Assembly: GCA_947487355.1 (NCBI GenBank) | Contig: CANKXC010000004.1 | Location: 1 to 33,490 of the forward strand | DNA length: 33,490 bases | Direction: 5' to 3' | Origin: Comamonadaceae bacterium | GTDB taxonomy: Bacteria; Pseudomonadota; Gammaproteobacteria; Burkholderiales; Burkholderiaceae_C | In this document: in pieces, positions 1 to 9,034 of the stretch | Numbering within the stretch: the stretch's first letter is position 1 | Layout of the letters: each line of letters opens with the position of its first letter | Program-made: the position numbers and the translations under genes | Notes under the pieces: generated by a model | Seen by the model: only the letters and a program-made list of their open reading frames with translations | Told to the model about the DNA's origin: nothing | The model's database searches: none

Positions 1-173
1 GTTTGGGGGATACACCACGGGGAATAACTCAAATGGCTTCCAGGCGTTGCACCACCTGGCCGAAATTGGCCCATGACGCCCGCCAACCGTTCAGCCCAAT
101 CGCTGGGCCGAAAAGTGCGTCCATCCAAGGTGATGCCTTGAATCATTATTTCTTTGGCGGTGTTTGAAACCAT
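1..173 (-). CDS. DUF3579 family protein, N-terminal part (cut by window edge)
   Basis: Reading the minus strand from an ATG at 173-171 gives 57 residues that run off the left edge. They begin MVSNTAKEIMIQGITLDG, followed by TFRPSDWAERLAGVMGQFRP and GSHLSYSP. This matches my memory of DUF3579, a small betaproteobacterial family of unknown function often found beside arginine-biosynthesis genes, which fits argD-argF being divergent from it. An in-frame stop directly precedes the ATG region, so the start cannot lie much further upstream. A second ATG at 146-144 is possible, but the residues before it also look family-like. No good Shine-Dalgarno sequence is visible. The function is unknown, and the C-terminal part lies outside the window. 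Confidence 0.75.
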   Translation of the reverse strand, partial: MVSNTAKEIMIQGITLDGRTFRPSDWAERLAGVMGQFRPGGATPGSHLSYSPWCIPQ

Positions 174-229
174 CGATCAGAGGTTGTGAAATTGTTAAAG
201 CGAACAAGCAGGATCACCGCCATGCCGCA

Positions 230-257
230 TTGCCCAAGAATTGTATCTTATATAAGA
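230..257 (+). promoter_or_regulatory. Candidate argD promoter with 12-bp palindrome
   Basis: The perfect palindrome TCTTATATAAGA lies at 246-257, 84 bp before the argD start and 73 bp before the divergent DUF3579 start. It overlaps a possible sigma-70 promoter: TTGCCC at 230-235 and TATAAG at 251-256, with a somewhat short 15-bp spacing. The same 12-mer recurs at 9133-9144 in front of gntR. A GntR-family operator is a reasonable inference from the shape (symmetric, TATA centre), but binding is not shown by the sequence. Confidence 0.4.
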
Positions 258-296
258 CTTAACACCCAATTTCTGGCTCTAAAATCTACCCTCAGC

Positions 297-313
297 GGCC
301 CTTTCGTTGGGCC
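297..313 (+). promoter_or_regulatory. Short hairpin in the argD leader
   Basis: GGCCC (297-301) can pair with GGGCC (309-313) around a 7-nt loop, and a T-rich stretch (316-324) follows just before the argD Shine-Dalgarno AGGAG at 329-333. It could be a weak terminator or attenuator-like element, or have no function. The stem is only 5 bp. Confidence 0.2.
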
Positions 314-340
314 AATTTCTTTTTGACAGGAGATCTTTGT

Positions 341-1543
341 ATGTCCACTTTCATTGAAGCCACTTCGCCGCACACCATGAACACCTATGGCCGATTGCCC
401 ATCGCCATGAGTCATGGTCAAGGTTGCCGCCTGTGGGATGTCAATGGCAAAGTTTATTTGGACGCCTTGGGCGGCATTGCAGTCAATACGCTTGGACATA
501 ACCACGCCGAATTAGTCCCTGCACTTCAAGATCAGTTGAGCAAAATCATCCACAGCTGCAACTACTACCACGTGCCCAATCAAGAAAAATTGGCGGCCAA
601 GTTGGTTGAACTCTCCGGCATGACCAATGTCTTCTTTTGCAGCACTGGACTTGAAGCCAATGAAGCGGCCATTAAATTGGCGCGCAAGTTTGGACACAAT
701 AAAGGCATTGATAAACCCGAGATTGTTGTTTACGAGAAAGCTTTTCACGGCCGGAGCATCGCCACACTGAGCGCAACTGGCAACACCAAAATTCAAGAAG
801 GTTTTGGGCCCTTAGTGGAAGGCTTTGTGCGCGTTCCTGTCAACAACATTGAAGCATTGAGAAAAGCCACCGACAACAACCCCAACGTGGTTGCAGTTTT
901 TTTCGAGACCATCCAAGGCGAAGGTGGCGTCAATCCTATGCACATGGATTACTTGCGCGACGTTCGCAAACTTTGTGATGAAAAAGATTGGCTCATGATG
1001 ATCGACGAAGTGCAGTGTGGCATGGGCCGCACAGGCAAATGGTTTGCCCATCAGTGGGCCGGCATCAAAGCGGACGTCATGCCTTTGGCCAAGGGCTTGG
1101 GCTCTGGGGTTCCCATTGCAGCTGTAGTGGCTGGCCCCAAAGCAGCCCAAATTTTTCAACCAGGCAATCATGGAACAACTTTTGGCGGCAACCCCTTGGC
1201 CATGCGCGCTGGTGTCGAAACCATTCGCATCATGGAAAAAGACGGCTTGCTTGAAAACGCGGCAACCGTTGGTGCGCATCTCAAAGCGCGTTTAGAGGCG
1301 GGACTGGCAGGCGTTCAAGGCATCAAAGAAATTCGTGGCCAAGGACTGATGCTGGGCATTGAACTGACCAAGCCGTGCAGCGCGCTCACACAACGCGCCG
1401 CCGATGCAGGGTTGTTGATCAGCGTCACGGCAGACAGCGTCATCCGCATGGTCCCTCCGCTCATCCTGACGCAAGCAGAAGCCGATGAAATTGCAGACAT
1501 TTTGTTGCCCTTGATTAAGACTTATTTATCGGAGCAAAACTAA
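341..1543 (+). CDS. argD: Acetylornithine aminotransferase
   Basis: This 400-residue class-III PLP aminotransferase converts N-acetylglutamate 5-semialdehyde plus glutamate to N2-acetylornithine plus 2-oxoglutarate in cytosolic arginine biosynthesis. The family signature is clear: the PLP-phosphate region CSTGLEANEAAIKLAR, the aspartate of MMIDEVQCGMGRTG, and the Schiff-base lysine K251 in PLAKGLGSGVP, followed by GTTFGGNPLA. An upstream TTG is in frame, but I chose the ATG at 341 because AGGAG lies 7-8 nt before it and MSTFIEATSPHTMNTYGRLP is a typical start. The stop overlaps the argF start by one base. Some enzymes of this family also act as succinyldiaminopimelate aminotransferase. The pairing with argF supports the arginine role. 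Confidence 0.95.
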   Translation: MSTFIEATSPHTMNTYGRLPIAMSHGQGCRLWDVNGKVYLDALGGIAVNTLGHNHAELVPALQDQLSKIIHSCNYYHVPNQEKLAAKLVELSGMTNVFFCSTGLEANEAAIKLARKFGHNKGIDKPEIVVYEKAFHGRSIATLSATGNTKIQEGFGPLVEGFVRVPVNNIEALRKATDNNPNVVAVFFETIQGEGGVNPMHMDYLRDVRKLCDEKDWLMMIDEVQCGMGRTGKWFAHQWAGIKADVMPLAKGLGSGVPIAAVVAGPKAAQIFQPGNHGTTFGGNPLAMRAGVETIRIMEKDGLLENAATVGAHLKARLEAGLAGVQGIKEIRGQGLMLGIELTKPCSALTQRAADAGLLISVTADSVIRMVPPLILTQAEADEIADILLPLIKTYLSEQN

Positions 1544-2478
1544 TGGCCACTCAAGCGCAGCCGCAAGCTTTGCAGCACTATTTGCAATTCACAGACTTGA
1601 GCGCTGAAGATTACGCACACATTTTCAAACGTGCCGCCTTCATCAAAGCCAAGTTCAAGGCCTATGAAAAATATCAACCGCTGACCGACCGCACATTGGC
1701 CATGATTTTTGAAAAAGCTTCCACACGAACGCGTGTGAGCTTTGAAGCGGGCATGTACCAAATGGGAGGCTCAGTGGTTCACCTCACCACCGGTGACAGC
1801 CAATTGGGACGCGCAGAACCGATTGAAGACAGCGCGCGCGTCATCAGTCGCATGGTCGACTTGGTCATGATTCGAACCTATGGCCAAGACAAGATTGAAA
1901 AGTTTGCAGCGCACTCGCGCGTGCCCGTCATCAATGGTTTAACCAACGAATTTCACCCTTGTCAAATTTTGGCAGACATCTTCACTTACATCGAACACCG
2001 GGGCTCAATCGAAGGTAAAACAGTTGCGTGGGTGGGTGATGGCAACAACATGGCCAACACTTGGCTCCAAGCGGCAGATTTGCTTGGATTTAAAGTCAAC
2101 TTGAGTACGCCCAGTGGCTATGAAGTTGACCCTTCAGTGGTTGGCGTTCGAAGCGCAGCAAGTACCCAATTTTTCAAAGATCCCATGCAGGCCTGTGAAG
2201 GCGCCGATTTGGTCACCACAGATGTATGGACCAGCATGGGCTACGAAGCAGAAAATGAAGCGCGCAAGAAAGCCTTTGCCGACTGGTGCGTCGATGAAGA
2301 CATGATGAAAGTTGCAAAACCCGACGCGCTTTTCATGCATTGCTTGCCCGCCCATCGCGGCGAAGAGGTGAGCGCAGAAGTCATTGACGGCCCTCAATCA
2401 GTGGTTTGGGATGAGGCTGAAAATAGAATGCACGCCCAAAAGGCCTTGATGGAATTTTTGTTGCTAGGCAAGGTCTAA
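1543..2478 (+). CDS. argF: Ornithine carbamoyltransferase
   Basis: This 311-residue enzyme transfers the carbamoyl group of carbamoyl phosphate to ornithine, giving citrulline, in the cytosolic arginine pathway. Visible family motifs are STRTRVSFE (carbamoyl-phosphate binding), EFHPCQILAD, and the ornithine/catalytic HCLPAHRGEE near the C-terminus. Length is normal for anabolic OTCases. The start ATG shares a base with the argD stop (TAATG), and GGAG at 1531-1534 is well placed inside the argD tail, so the two are probably translationally coupled. The stop codon overlaps the tail of the convergent monooxygenase gene by four bases. Presence with argD points to the biosynthetic rather than the arginine-deiminase (catabolic) enzyme. 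Confidence 0.96.
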   Translation: MATQAQPQALQHYLQFTDLSAEDYAHIFKRAAFIKAKFKAYEKYQPLTDRTLAMIFEKASTRTRVSFEAGMYQMGGSVVHLTTGDSQLGRAEPIEDSARVISRMVDLVMIRTYGQDKIEKFAAHSRVPVINGLTNEFHPCQILADIFTYIEHRGSIEGKTVAWVGDGNNMANTWLQAADLLGFKVNLSTPSGYEVDPSVVGVRSAASTQFFKDPMQACEGADLVTTDVWTSMGYEAENEARKKAFADWCVDEDMMKVAKPDALFMHCLPAHRGEEVSAEVIDGPQSVVWDEAENRMHAQKALMEFLLLGKV

Positions 2479-3674
2479 GGGCCTGCGTAAAGCCAAGGCA
2501 CATCCATCAAGGACTCCCCCATCAGGCGCATGGCCAGATCTCGGCCCCATCGCATGGGGCCTTGCATGTGAAAGATTCGCCCATTTCGAATTGAACGCGC
2601 TTGAACCCTTGCGTTGCGAGCCCATCGCATTTGCGCATACAACTGCCAACGTGCATTGAGCGGCAAATCTACTTGAGCCCAACACACAGCCAGCGCTGCG
2701 GCATCCTCGATGGCCATGCCAGCGCCTTGTGCCAAAAAGGGACGCATGGGATGTGCTGCATCGCCAAGCAAAGCAATTCTGCCTTTGGCCATTTGGCTTG
2801 CACTTACCAATGGAGGTCGGTCACAGATTGGCCATCGTCGCCAAGCAGGCACGGCTTCCAGAACATCTTTCAAGTGAGGGTGAAGAACCCCCAAAGCTTC
2901 AAATAATTCTTCTTGGTTTGCATCATGGTCCCAGTCTTTCAACGACTCAGGCAACTGACCTGGCGCAATGACAACCATGTTCAAAAATTCGCCACCTCTT
3001 ACTGGGTACAACACAGCATGCATGCGAGAACCCACCCAGACCATCACGTCTTGTTGCCGAAGAGCTTCGGGCAACAGACGCATTGGCAAAAGCGCTCTGT
3101 AGGCAACCAAGCCCGTCACCCGTGGCGGCGTATTGGTCAATACATAATTTCTAGTGTCGCTCCACAAGCCATCAGCACCGACCATTGCTGGCGATTTGAT
3201 CGCTTCTATTTGGCCCGTTTGAATATCACGAACTTGGACGCTGATACCGTCATGAATCTCTTGCAATGAATCGACTTGGCTTTGAAGCTTCAACTCAGCC
3301 AGACCATCGTTCAAGACTTTCTGAAGCAGAACATGATGCAAGTCAGCACGATGCACCGTGACATAGGGCGCACCATATTTTTCAAGACTTCTTTGACCTA
3401 ATGTCAAAGTGCCCAAAGTCTGTCCCGAGACCGCATCCCTAACCTGGAGGCTTTGCGGCACAAAGGTAAATTCATTGAGGGCTTTTTCCAAGCCCCAAGA
3501 AAACAAAGTACGGGTGACATTGGGACCCATTTGAATGCCAGCGCCCACCTCACTGAACTGTGTTGCGCGCTCAAGCAATAATGGCTTAGCGCCTTTTTGT
3601 GCGCACGCCAATGCAGCGGCCAAACCGCCAATACCGCCACCCACAATTAACATTGAGTTTTCCACTTTGTCCAT
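2475..3674 (-). CDS. FAD-dependent aromatic hydroxylase-like monooxygenase
   Basis: This 399-residue protein has the plan of group A flavoprotein monooxygenases (salicylate 1-hydroxylase / 3-hydroxybenzoate 6-hydroxylase / UbiH-like). It has an N-terminal Rossmann GGGIGG motif near residues 12-17, the DG motif VGADGLWSDTR mid-protein, and the FAD-ribityl GD motif RIALLGDAAHPM followed by AQGAGMAIEDAAAL. Such enzymes use NAD(P)H and O2 to hydroxylate an aromatic or similar substrate. The substrate cannot be read from sequence. There is no ring-cleavage or transport gene beside it, so it stands alone between the acnB terminator and argF. The ATG at 3674 has only a poor ribosome site (GAGAG further up); the ATG at 3653, giving seven fewer residues, is an alternative. 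Confidence 0.85.
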   Translation of the reverse strand: MDKVENSMLIVGGGIGGLAAALACAQKGAKPLLLERATQFSEVGAGIQMGPNVTRTLFSWGLEKALNEFTFVPQSLQVRDAVSGQTLGTLTLGQRSLEKYGAPYVTVHRADLHHVLLQKVLNDGLAELKLQSQVDSLQEIHDGISVQVRDIQTGQIEAIKSPAMVGADGLWSDTRNYVLTNTPPRVTGLVAYRALLPMRLLPEALRQQDVMVWVGSRMHAVLYPVRGGEFLNMVVIAPGQLPESLKDWDHDANQEELFEALGVLHPHLKDVLEAVPAWRRWPICDRPPLVSASQMAKGRIALLGDAAHPMRPFLAQGAGMAIEDAAALAVCWAQVDLPLNARWQLYAQMRWARNARVQARSIRNGRIFHMQGPMRWGRDLAMRLMGESLMDVPWLYAGP

Positions 3675-3711
3675 TTTGCAGCGAACTCTCTCAACACCCT
3701 AAGTTAGGCAA

Positions 3712-3749
3712 TAAAAAAGCCCAAAAGACAGACATCTTTTGGGCTTTTG
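3712..3749 (-). terminator. Rho-independent terminator after acnB
   Basis: A perfect 14-bp stem, AAAAGCCCAAAAGA (3715-3728) with TCTTTTGGGCTTTT (3735-3748), closes a 6-nt loop 23 bp past the acnB stop. Read on the minus strand it ends in a run of T, the classic intrinsic-terminator form. The opposite strand also ends in T, so it may work in both directions. It separates the TCA operon from the monooxygenase gene. Confidence 0.9.
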
Positions 3750-3770
3750 CTCTGAGGTTCTTGGCTCAGA

Positions 3771-6362
3771 TTAGGCGGCAACACCTTTGGCCACTTCTGC
3801 GTACTCTTCAATTTTGTCGAAGTTCATGTACTTGTAGATCTGGCTTCCGTCCTTGTTAATTTCGGTCATGCTAGATTGGTACTCTTCAATCGTCGGAATG
3901 CGGCCCAGTTTGGAACTGATGGCCGCAACTTCTGCCGATGCCAAAAACACATTGGTGTTTTTACCCAAACGGTTGGGGAAGTTACGTGTTGAAGTTGACA
4001 CCACAGTTGCACCCTCACGAACTTGCGCTTGGTTGCCCATGCACAAGGAGCAGCCTGGCATTTCGGTACGGGCACCTGCAGCGCCAAACACGCCGTAGTG
4101 GCCTTCTTTGGTGAGTTCTGCCGCGTCCATTTTGGTTGGAGGTGCAACCCACAACTTGACAGGAATGTCACGACGACCTTCGAGCAACTTAGAAGCGGCA
4201 CGGAAGTGGCCAATGTTGGTCATGCAAGAGCCAATGAACACTTCGTCAATTTTGGTACCAGCAACTTCAGACATCAGTTTGGCATCGTCTGGGTCGTTAG
4301 GACAGCACAAGACGGGCTCTTTCAACTGGTCCATGTCAATCTCGAGCACGTGTGCATATTCTGCGTCAGCGTCGGCTTGAAGCAAGTTGGGGTTGGCCAA
4401 CCAAGCTTCAACCGCCTTGATGCGACGCTCAAGTGCGCGCTTGTCGTTGTAGCCCTCGGCAATCATGTTTTTCATCAAAACGATGTTGGAGTTGAGGTAC
4501 TCTTTGATGGGCTCAGGATTGAGTTTGACTGTGCAACCTGCTGCTGAACGCTCGGCGGATGCATCAGACAATTCAAATGCTTGTTCAACCTTCAGATCTG
4601 GCAAGCCTTCAATCTCCAAAATACGACCAGAGAATTCGTTGATCTTGCCGGACTTGGCAACGGTCAACAAACCCGCTTTGATGGCGTAGTAAGGAATGGC
4701 ATGAACCAAATCGCGCAAGGTAATGCCGGGTTGCATCTTGCCTTTGAAACGGACCAAGACAGACTCGGGCATGTCCAAGGGCATGACGCCTGTGGCCGCA
4801 CCAAACGCTACCAAGCCTGAGCCAGCGGGGAAAGAAATACCGATGGGGAAACGTGTGTGGGAATCGCCACCGGTGCCCACGGTATCGGGCAACAACAAAC
4901 GGTTCAACCAGCTGTGGATCACGCCGTCACCTGGTTTCAAAGAAACACCACCGCGGTTACTGATGAATGCAGGCAATTCGTGATGCGTTTTGACGTCCAC
5001 TTTTTTGGGATAAGCGGCTGTGTGGCAGAACGATTGCATCACCATGTCTGCAGAGAAGCCCAAACAGGCCAAGTCTTTCAACTCATCACGCGTCATGGGA
5101 CCCGTCGTGTCTTGTGAACCGACAGTGGTCATTTTGGGCTCGCAATAGACGCCTGGACGAACGCCCTGACCTTCGGGCAAGCCACAAGCACGACCCACCA
5201 TTTTTTGGGCCAATGTAAAACCGGCCTTGGTGCTAGCGGGAACTTTGGGCAAGCGGAACAATGTGGAAGTAGGCAAGCCCAAAAAGTCACGCGCCTTGGC
5301 TGTGAGTGAACGACCAATGATCAGATTGATACGGCCGCCGGCGCGCACTTCGTCAAACAAAACTTCACTCTTGAGTTCGAAGGTAGCGATGGTTTCGCCA
5401 TTTTTCAAAATTTTGCCGTCGTAAGGCAAGACATCAATCACATCACCCATTTCCAATTTGGAGACATCGACTTCAATGGGCAAAGCACCAGAGTCTTCTT
5501 GTGTGTTGAAGAAAATAGGCGCAATTTTGCCACCCAAGGTGACGCCACCAAAGCGCTTGTTGGGGACAAAAGGAATGTCTTCGCCAAAGCCCCAGATGAT
5601 GCTGTTGGTGGCAGATTTGCGGGAAGAACCTGTGCCCACCACATCGCCCACATAGGCCACCAAGTGACCTTTTTTCTTCAGCTCTTCAATGAAAGCCATG
5701 GGGCCACGCTTGCCGTCTTCTTCTGGTTTGAAGGCCGCATCAGGACGCGTATTTTTCAACATGGCCAAATAGTGCAATGGAATGTCGGGGCGACTCCATG
5801 CATCGGGTGCGGGGGACAAATCATCTGTGTTGGTTTCGCCTGGCACTTTGAACACAGAGACCGTCATTTTCTGGGCCACTTCAGGCCGTGAAGTGAACCA
5901 TTCGGCATCGGCCCAGCTCTTAACAACAGCTGTAGCGTTGGCATTGCCTGCTTTGGACTTCTCGGCCACATCGTGGAAGAAGTCAAACATCAACAATGTC
6001 TTTTTGAGGGCTTCAGCAGCCACTGTGCCAACTTCTTTGTCATCGAGCAAATCAATCAAGGGCTTCACGTTGTAGCCACCGACCATGGTGCCCAATAGTT
6101 GCGTGGCTTTGGATTTGTCGATCAGTGCAATTTTGACATCGCCATGTGCAACTGCTGACAAGAAGGAAGCCTTGACCTTGGCCGCATCGTCGACACCAGG
6201 CGGCACGCGGTACGTTAACAATTCCAATAAAAATGCGTCTTCACCTTGAGGTGGATTTTTGATGAGTTCAATTAACTCAGCGGTTTGTGGCGCATCCAAA
6301 GGCAGTGGGGGAATTCCCAGAGCTGCGCGTTCTGCGACATGATCACGATAGGCTTTCAACAT
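3771..6362 (-). CDS. acnB: Aconitate hydratase B
   Basis: This 863-residue protein isomerises citrate to isocitrate via cis-aconitate in the TCA cycle. It is the AcnB type: an N-terminal HEAT-like helical domain (from [16 protein letters not shown]), then the swivel domain before the catalytic domains, the reverse of the AcnA order. The [4Fe-4S] cysteines are visible: one in [12 protein letters not shown] (about residue 712) and C771 and C774 in [12 protein letters not shown]. Length agrees with E. coli AcnB (865). AGGAGAG lies just ahead of the ATG. It is the last gene of the mdh-led operon, 54 bp after the small secreted-protein gene, and ends at a strong terminator. In other bacteria AcnB also acts as an RNA-binding apo-protein under iron stress. 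Nothing here tests that. Confidence 0.97.
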   Translation of the reverse strand: MLKAYRDHVAERAALGIPPLPLDAPQTAELIELIKNPPQGEDAFLLELLTYRVPPGVDDAAKVKASFLSAVAHGDVKIALIDKSKATQLLGTMVGGYNVKPLIDLLDDKEVGTVAAEALKKTLLMFDFFHDVAEKSKAGNANATAVVKSWADAEWFTSRPEVAQKMTVSVFKVPGETNTDDLSPAPDAWSRPDIPLHYLAMLKNTRPDAAFKPEEDGKRGPMAFIEELKKKGHLVAYVGDVVGTGSSRKSATNSIIWGFGEDIPFVPNKRFGGVTLGGKIAPIFFNTQEDSGALPIEVDVSKLEMGDVIDVLPYDGKILKNGETIATFELKSEVLFDEVRAGGRINLIIGRSLTAKARDFLGLPTSTLFRLPKVPASTKAGFTLAQKMVGRACGLPEGQGVRPGVYCEPKMTTVGSQDTTGPMTRDELKDLACLGFSADMVMQSFCHTAAYPKKVDVKTHHELPAFISNRGGVSLKPGDGVIHSWLNRLLLPDTVGTGGDSHTRFPIGISFPAGSGLVAFGAATGVMPLDMPESVLVRFKGKMQPGITLRDLVHAIPYYAIKAGLLTVAKSGKINEFSGRILEIEGLPDLKVEQAFELSDASAERSAAGCTVKLNPEPIKEYLNSNIVLMKNMIAEGYNDKRALERRIKAVEAWLANPNLLQADADAEYAHVLEIDMDQLKEPVLCCPNDPDDAKLMSEVAGTKIDEVFIGSCMTNIGHFRAASKLLEGRRDIPVKLWVAPPTKMDAAELTKEGHYGVFGAAGARTEMPGCSLCMGNQAQVREGATVVSTSTRNFPNRLGKNTNVFLASAEVAAISSKLGRIPTIEEYQSSMTEINKDGSQIYKYMNFDKIEEYAEVAKGVAA

Positions 6363-6416
6363 TTTTTCTCTCCTGTCAAACGAATTAACTGTAAAAATAA
6401 ATCTTAAAAAATGAAG

Positions 6417-6977
6417 TCAACGAGGCGCTGAAGTTGGCGCGGTATTGACATCAATCAAAGGTGGCGGCGGATTCAGTTTCATTTCATTGGCAAATGCCAC
6501 TTGATCGGGGTGCGCGCATTCATCCGCCAAACGACGTCCATTTTTCTGGTCCATCAGCATCGATTTGTTGGCCAGTTGAAGCCAAACGGCGCCAGCTTTT
6601 TCGTCCTCTAAACGGATGGCCCCCGTAGTGGTGGCAACTGGTTTCATTCGGTACTTGTAGCCCTTGCCCTGAAGGTTGAAGTAGCCGGGTGATTTTTCAT
6701 CGGCAGTCATGCTGACAACTGCACCCAACTCACATGGCAAATTACCAACATGCACTTTGTCAGCGATTTGCAGCTCATGGGCTGCAAGCTCAGGTTGAAC
6801 GGGCGCTTTGTTTGAATTTTGTTTGGACGCTTCAGCTTTTTGATTGGTTTTGGCAGCGGCCTTTGCTTGTGCTTTTTGAGTCTGTGTATTTGTACCAGAC
6901 TGCCCTTGAGCCATAGAGCCACTGAACGCCAAGATTGAAACCAACAAGGAGGCGAATAAAAATTTCAGACGGCGCAT
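6417..6977 (-). CDS. Small secreted or periplasmic protein of unknown function
   Basis: This 186-residue protein starts with a good Sec signal peptide: positive MRRLK, a hydrophobic core FLFASLLVSILAF, and a likely cleavage after SMA near residue 23. An Ala/Gln/Lys/Asn-rich low-complexity linker follows (about 24-65). Then comes a compact domain of about 100 residues with two cysteines (in LPCELGAV and ADECAHP) that could form a disulfide, and a Pro-rich tail. I do not recognise a named family. The ATG lies inside the end of the citE-like gene (13-bp overlap) with GAGGAG five bases ahead, so it is probably translationally coupled to it. Being fixed between TCA enzymes while exported to the periplasm is odd. 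Confidence 0.8.
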   Translation of the reverse strand: MRRLKFLFASLLVSILAFSGSMAQGQSGTNTQTQKAQAKAAAKTNQKAEASKQNSNKAPVQPELAAHELQIADKVHVGNLPCELGAVVSMTADEKSPGYFNLQGKGYKYRMKPVATTTGAIRLEDEKAGAVWLQLANKSMLMDQKNGRRLADECAHPDQVAFANEMKLNPPPPLIDVNTAPTSAPR

Positions 6978-7960
6978 GCATACTCCTCAAAATATTTCAG
7001 AGCAGACTCTGGCATGGCACGTCCTGTGTGATGAGCGCGCTCTAACACTTGCCAAAAGAATCGATAGCTGGCGCGATCATGCAATTGTCCCGCATGACTG
7101 ACAGGCGCCCAATTGGCGCGCTCTGCAGCTTCAATCAGGCTTGCAGCATTTTCAATTTCAGACGACGAAGGCGCAAAGGCTTCAATCAGCGGCCTAATTT
7201 GACTAGGGTGAATACTCCACATCCTGGTAAATCCAAGTTCACGCGAGGCTTTGGTGGCAGCTGTTTTGATGGCTTCTAAATCGCTGAATTCTGTAACGAC
7301 ACAGTGCGCAGGAACTTTGCCATGGGCATGACACGCGCTGGCAATTTCAAGCTTGGCCCGAAGCACCAAGGGATGTGTGAATTGGCCTTGAACGCCCATA
7401 CCACTTGCGGGTATGGCACCCCCATGTGCCGACACAAAATCCATGAGGCCAAAACTGAGTGACTGAACGCGAGGGTGTGCGGCTATTTCAAAAGCATGAT
7501 GCACAGCAGTGGGCGATTCAATTAAGACATGCAGAGGCAGCTGCTTGGCACCCACCTGGTCAATGAACTTGACTGCTGTTTCTACGTCTTGAACAGACTC
7601 AACTTTGGGAACCATGACGTGCTTCAAGTTGGCATGGCAATGGGTCAAAATTAATGCAACATCTTCGGCAAATGAAGGATGATCAACGGCGTGAACTCGA
7701 ACCGCAATTCGAGCATTTTGTGGTGCACTCAACGCTATTTCTTTGACCAAATGGGCGTGCTCTATTTCACCGCCCACTGGTGCGCCGTCTTCGCAATCGA
7801 GTGTGACATCAAAGACACAGGTGCCAAACTCTTGCGTCATCTCGGCTTGCAGCTGCAAGCTTTTGCGCATCCGCACTTCAACACCACTGTAGTGATCACA
7901 AACAGGCAAGACCATGCTTGCTGCTTGTGAGCCCAACAAAATGTCGCGCGGATGCTTCAC
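6965..7960 (-). CDS. HpcH/HpaI aldolase / CitE-like lyase
   Basis: This 331-residue TIM-barrel protein belongs to the citrate-lyase-beta / malyl-CoA lyase superfamily. Visible active-site features are the acidic cluster LDCEDGAP (D55, E57, D58), the arginine of RVH (R88), and metal-binding E148 in LIESP with D174 in GLMDF. Relatives cleave malyl-CoA, citramalyl-CoA or similar beta-hydroxyacyl-CoA thioesters. No citrate lyase alpha or gamma subunit is nearby, so a citrate-lyase role is unlikely. The gene starts with GTG 15 bp after the mdh stop and has a weak ribosome site. The alternative ATG at 7915 would remove the first 15 residues. Position between mdh and acnB suggests a job tied to malate, acetyl-CoA or glyoxylate. 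The real substrate is unknown. Confidence 0.85.
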   Translation of the reverse strand: MKHPRDILLGSQAASMVLPVCDHYSGVEVRMRKSLQLQAEMTQEFGTCVFDVTLDCEDGAPVGGEIEHAHLVKEIALSAPQNARIAVRVHAVDHPSFAEDVALILTHCHANLKHVMVPKVESVQDVETAVKFIDQVGAKQLPLHVLIESPTAVHHAFEIAAHPRVQSLSFGLMDFVSAHGGAIPASGMGVQGQFTHPLVLRAKLEIASACHAHGKVPAHCVVTEFSDLEAIKTAATKASRELGFTRMWSIHPSQIRPLIEAFAPSSSEIENAASLIEAAERANWAPVSHAGQLHDRASYRFFWQVLERAHHTGRAMPESALKYFEEYACAV

Positions 7961-7975
7961 AAAAGTGACAGTTGA

Positions 7976-8962
7976 TTAGACCAAGTGCGCTACGCCGGCT
8001 TGCTCGTCTGTCAACTCTTTCAAAGTTTTGTCGATGCAGGCTTGGCTGAACACATCAATTTCCAAACCTTCCACCACTTTGTATTCGCCATTGGCGCATG
8101 TCACGGGGAAGCCGAACATGACGTCTTTGGGAATACCGTACCAACCTTGTGAAGGAATGCCCATGGTGACCCAGTGGCCGTTGGTGCCCAAGGCCCAGTC
8201 GCGCATGTGATCGATGGCGGCGTTGGCAGCAGAGGCCGCAGAAGACAAGCCACGCGCTTCAATGATGGCTGCGCCGCGTTTGCCAACTGTTGGCAAGAAC
8301 ACATTGGCATTCCAATCCTGATCGTTGATCATGGTCTTGACGGATTCGCCGTTGATGGTGGCAAAACGGTAATCGGCGTACATAGTGGGAGAGTGGTTGC
8401 CCCAAACGCACAATTTCTGAATGTCGGCAACAGCTTTGCCTGTTTTGGCAGCAATTTGTGAGGCGGCGCGGTTGTGGTCCAAGCGCAGCATGGCAGTGAA
8501 ATTGCCAGGGTTCAGATCGGGGGCGCTCTTCATTGCAATGTAGGCGTTGGTATTGGCAGGGTTGCCCACCACCAAAACTTTAACATTGCGTGAAGCGACG
8601 GCGTTCAAAGCCTTGCCTTGGGCTGTAAAAATAGCGCCGTTGATAGCGAGCAACTCGGCACGCTCCATGCCGGGGCCGCGGGGACGTGAACCGACCAACA
8701 ATGCGTAATCGGTGTCTTTGAAAGCTGTCATGGGATCGGAATGGGCTTCCATGCCTGCGAGCAATGGGAATGCGCAGTCGTCCAATTCCATCATGACGCC
8801 CTTCAGGGCTTTCTGTGCTTTTTCATCAGGGATTTCAAGCAATTGCAAGATCACGGGTTGATCTTTGCCCAACATTTCGCCCGAAGCGATGCGAAACAAC
8901 AATGCATACCCAATTTGACCAGCGGCTCCTGTGACGGCAACGCGAACGGGCTTTTTGCTCAT
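7976..8962 (-). CDS. mdh: Malate dehydrogenase
   Basis: This 328-residue enzyme oxidises malate to oxaloacetate with NAD+ in the TCA cycle. The N-terminal Rossmann motif is [17 protein letters not shown]. The substrate loop carries the arginines of [15 protein letters not shown], followed by [16 protein letters not shown], and the catalytic histidine in [11 protein letters not shown]. Length and motifs match the betaproteobacterial/cytosolic-type MDH. The open frame extends 25 codons upstream, but [15 protein letters not shown] at 8962 is the family start and has GGAG eight bases ahead. It leads the operon mdh-citE-like-secreted protein-acnB, with a long structured leader between it and the divergent gntR. 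Confidence 0.97.
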   Translation of the reverse strand: MSKKPVRVAVTGAAGQIGYALLFRIASGEMLGKDQPVILQLLEIPDEKAQKALKGVMMELDDCAFPLLAGMEAHSDPMTAFKDTDYALLVGSRPRGPGMERAELLAINGAIFTAQGKALNAVASRNVKVLVVGNPANTNAYIAMKSAPDLNPGNFTAMLRLDHNRAASQIAAKTGKAVADIQKLCVWGNHSPTMYADYRFATINGESVKTMINDQDWNANVFLPTVGKRGAAIIEARGLSSAASAANAAIDHMRDWALGTNGHWVTMGIPSQGWYGIPKDVMFGFPVTCANGEYKVVEGLEIDVFSQACIDKTLKELTDEQAGVAHLV

Positions 8963-9034
8963 GGTGTGAACTCCAGATAGTGATAAGAAAACGAACTTCG
9001 CCAACCCCATCCCGACATTCACTGCCGGCCAGGT

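Noticed and set aside
4023-4547. 174-codon plus-strand open frame inside acnB
   Set aside because: Lies antisense to strongly conserved acnB codons, shows no recognisable domain and has no start signals. It is a by-product of codon bias.
6965-7960. Citrate lyase beta subunit (citE) proper
   Set aside because: No citD, citF or citX genes nearby, and the active-site layout fits the wider HpcH/HpaI/malyl-CoA lyase group.
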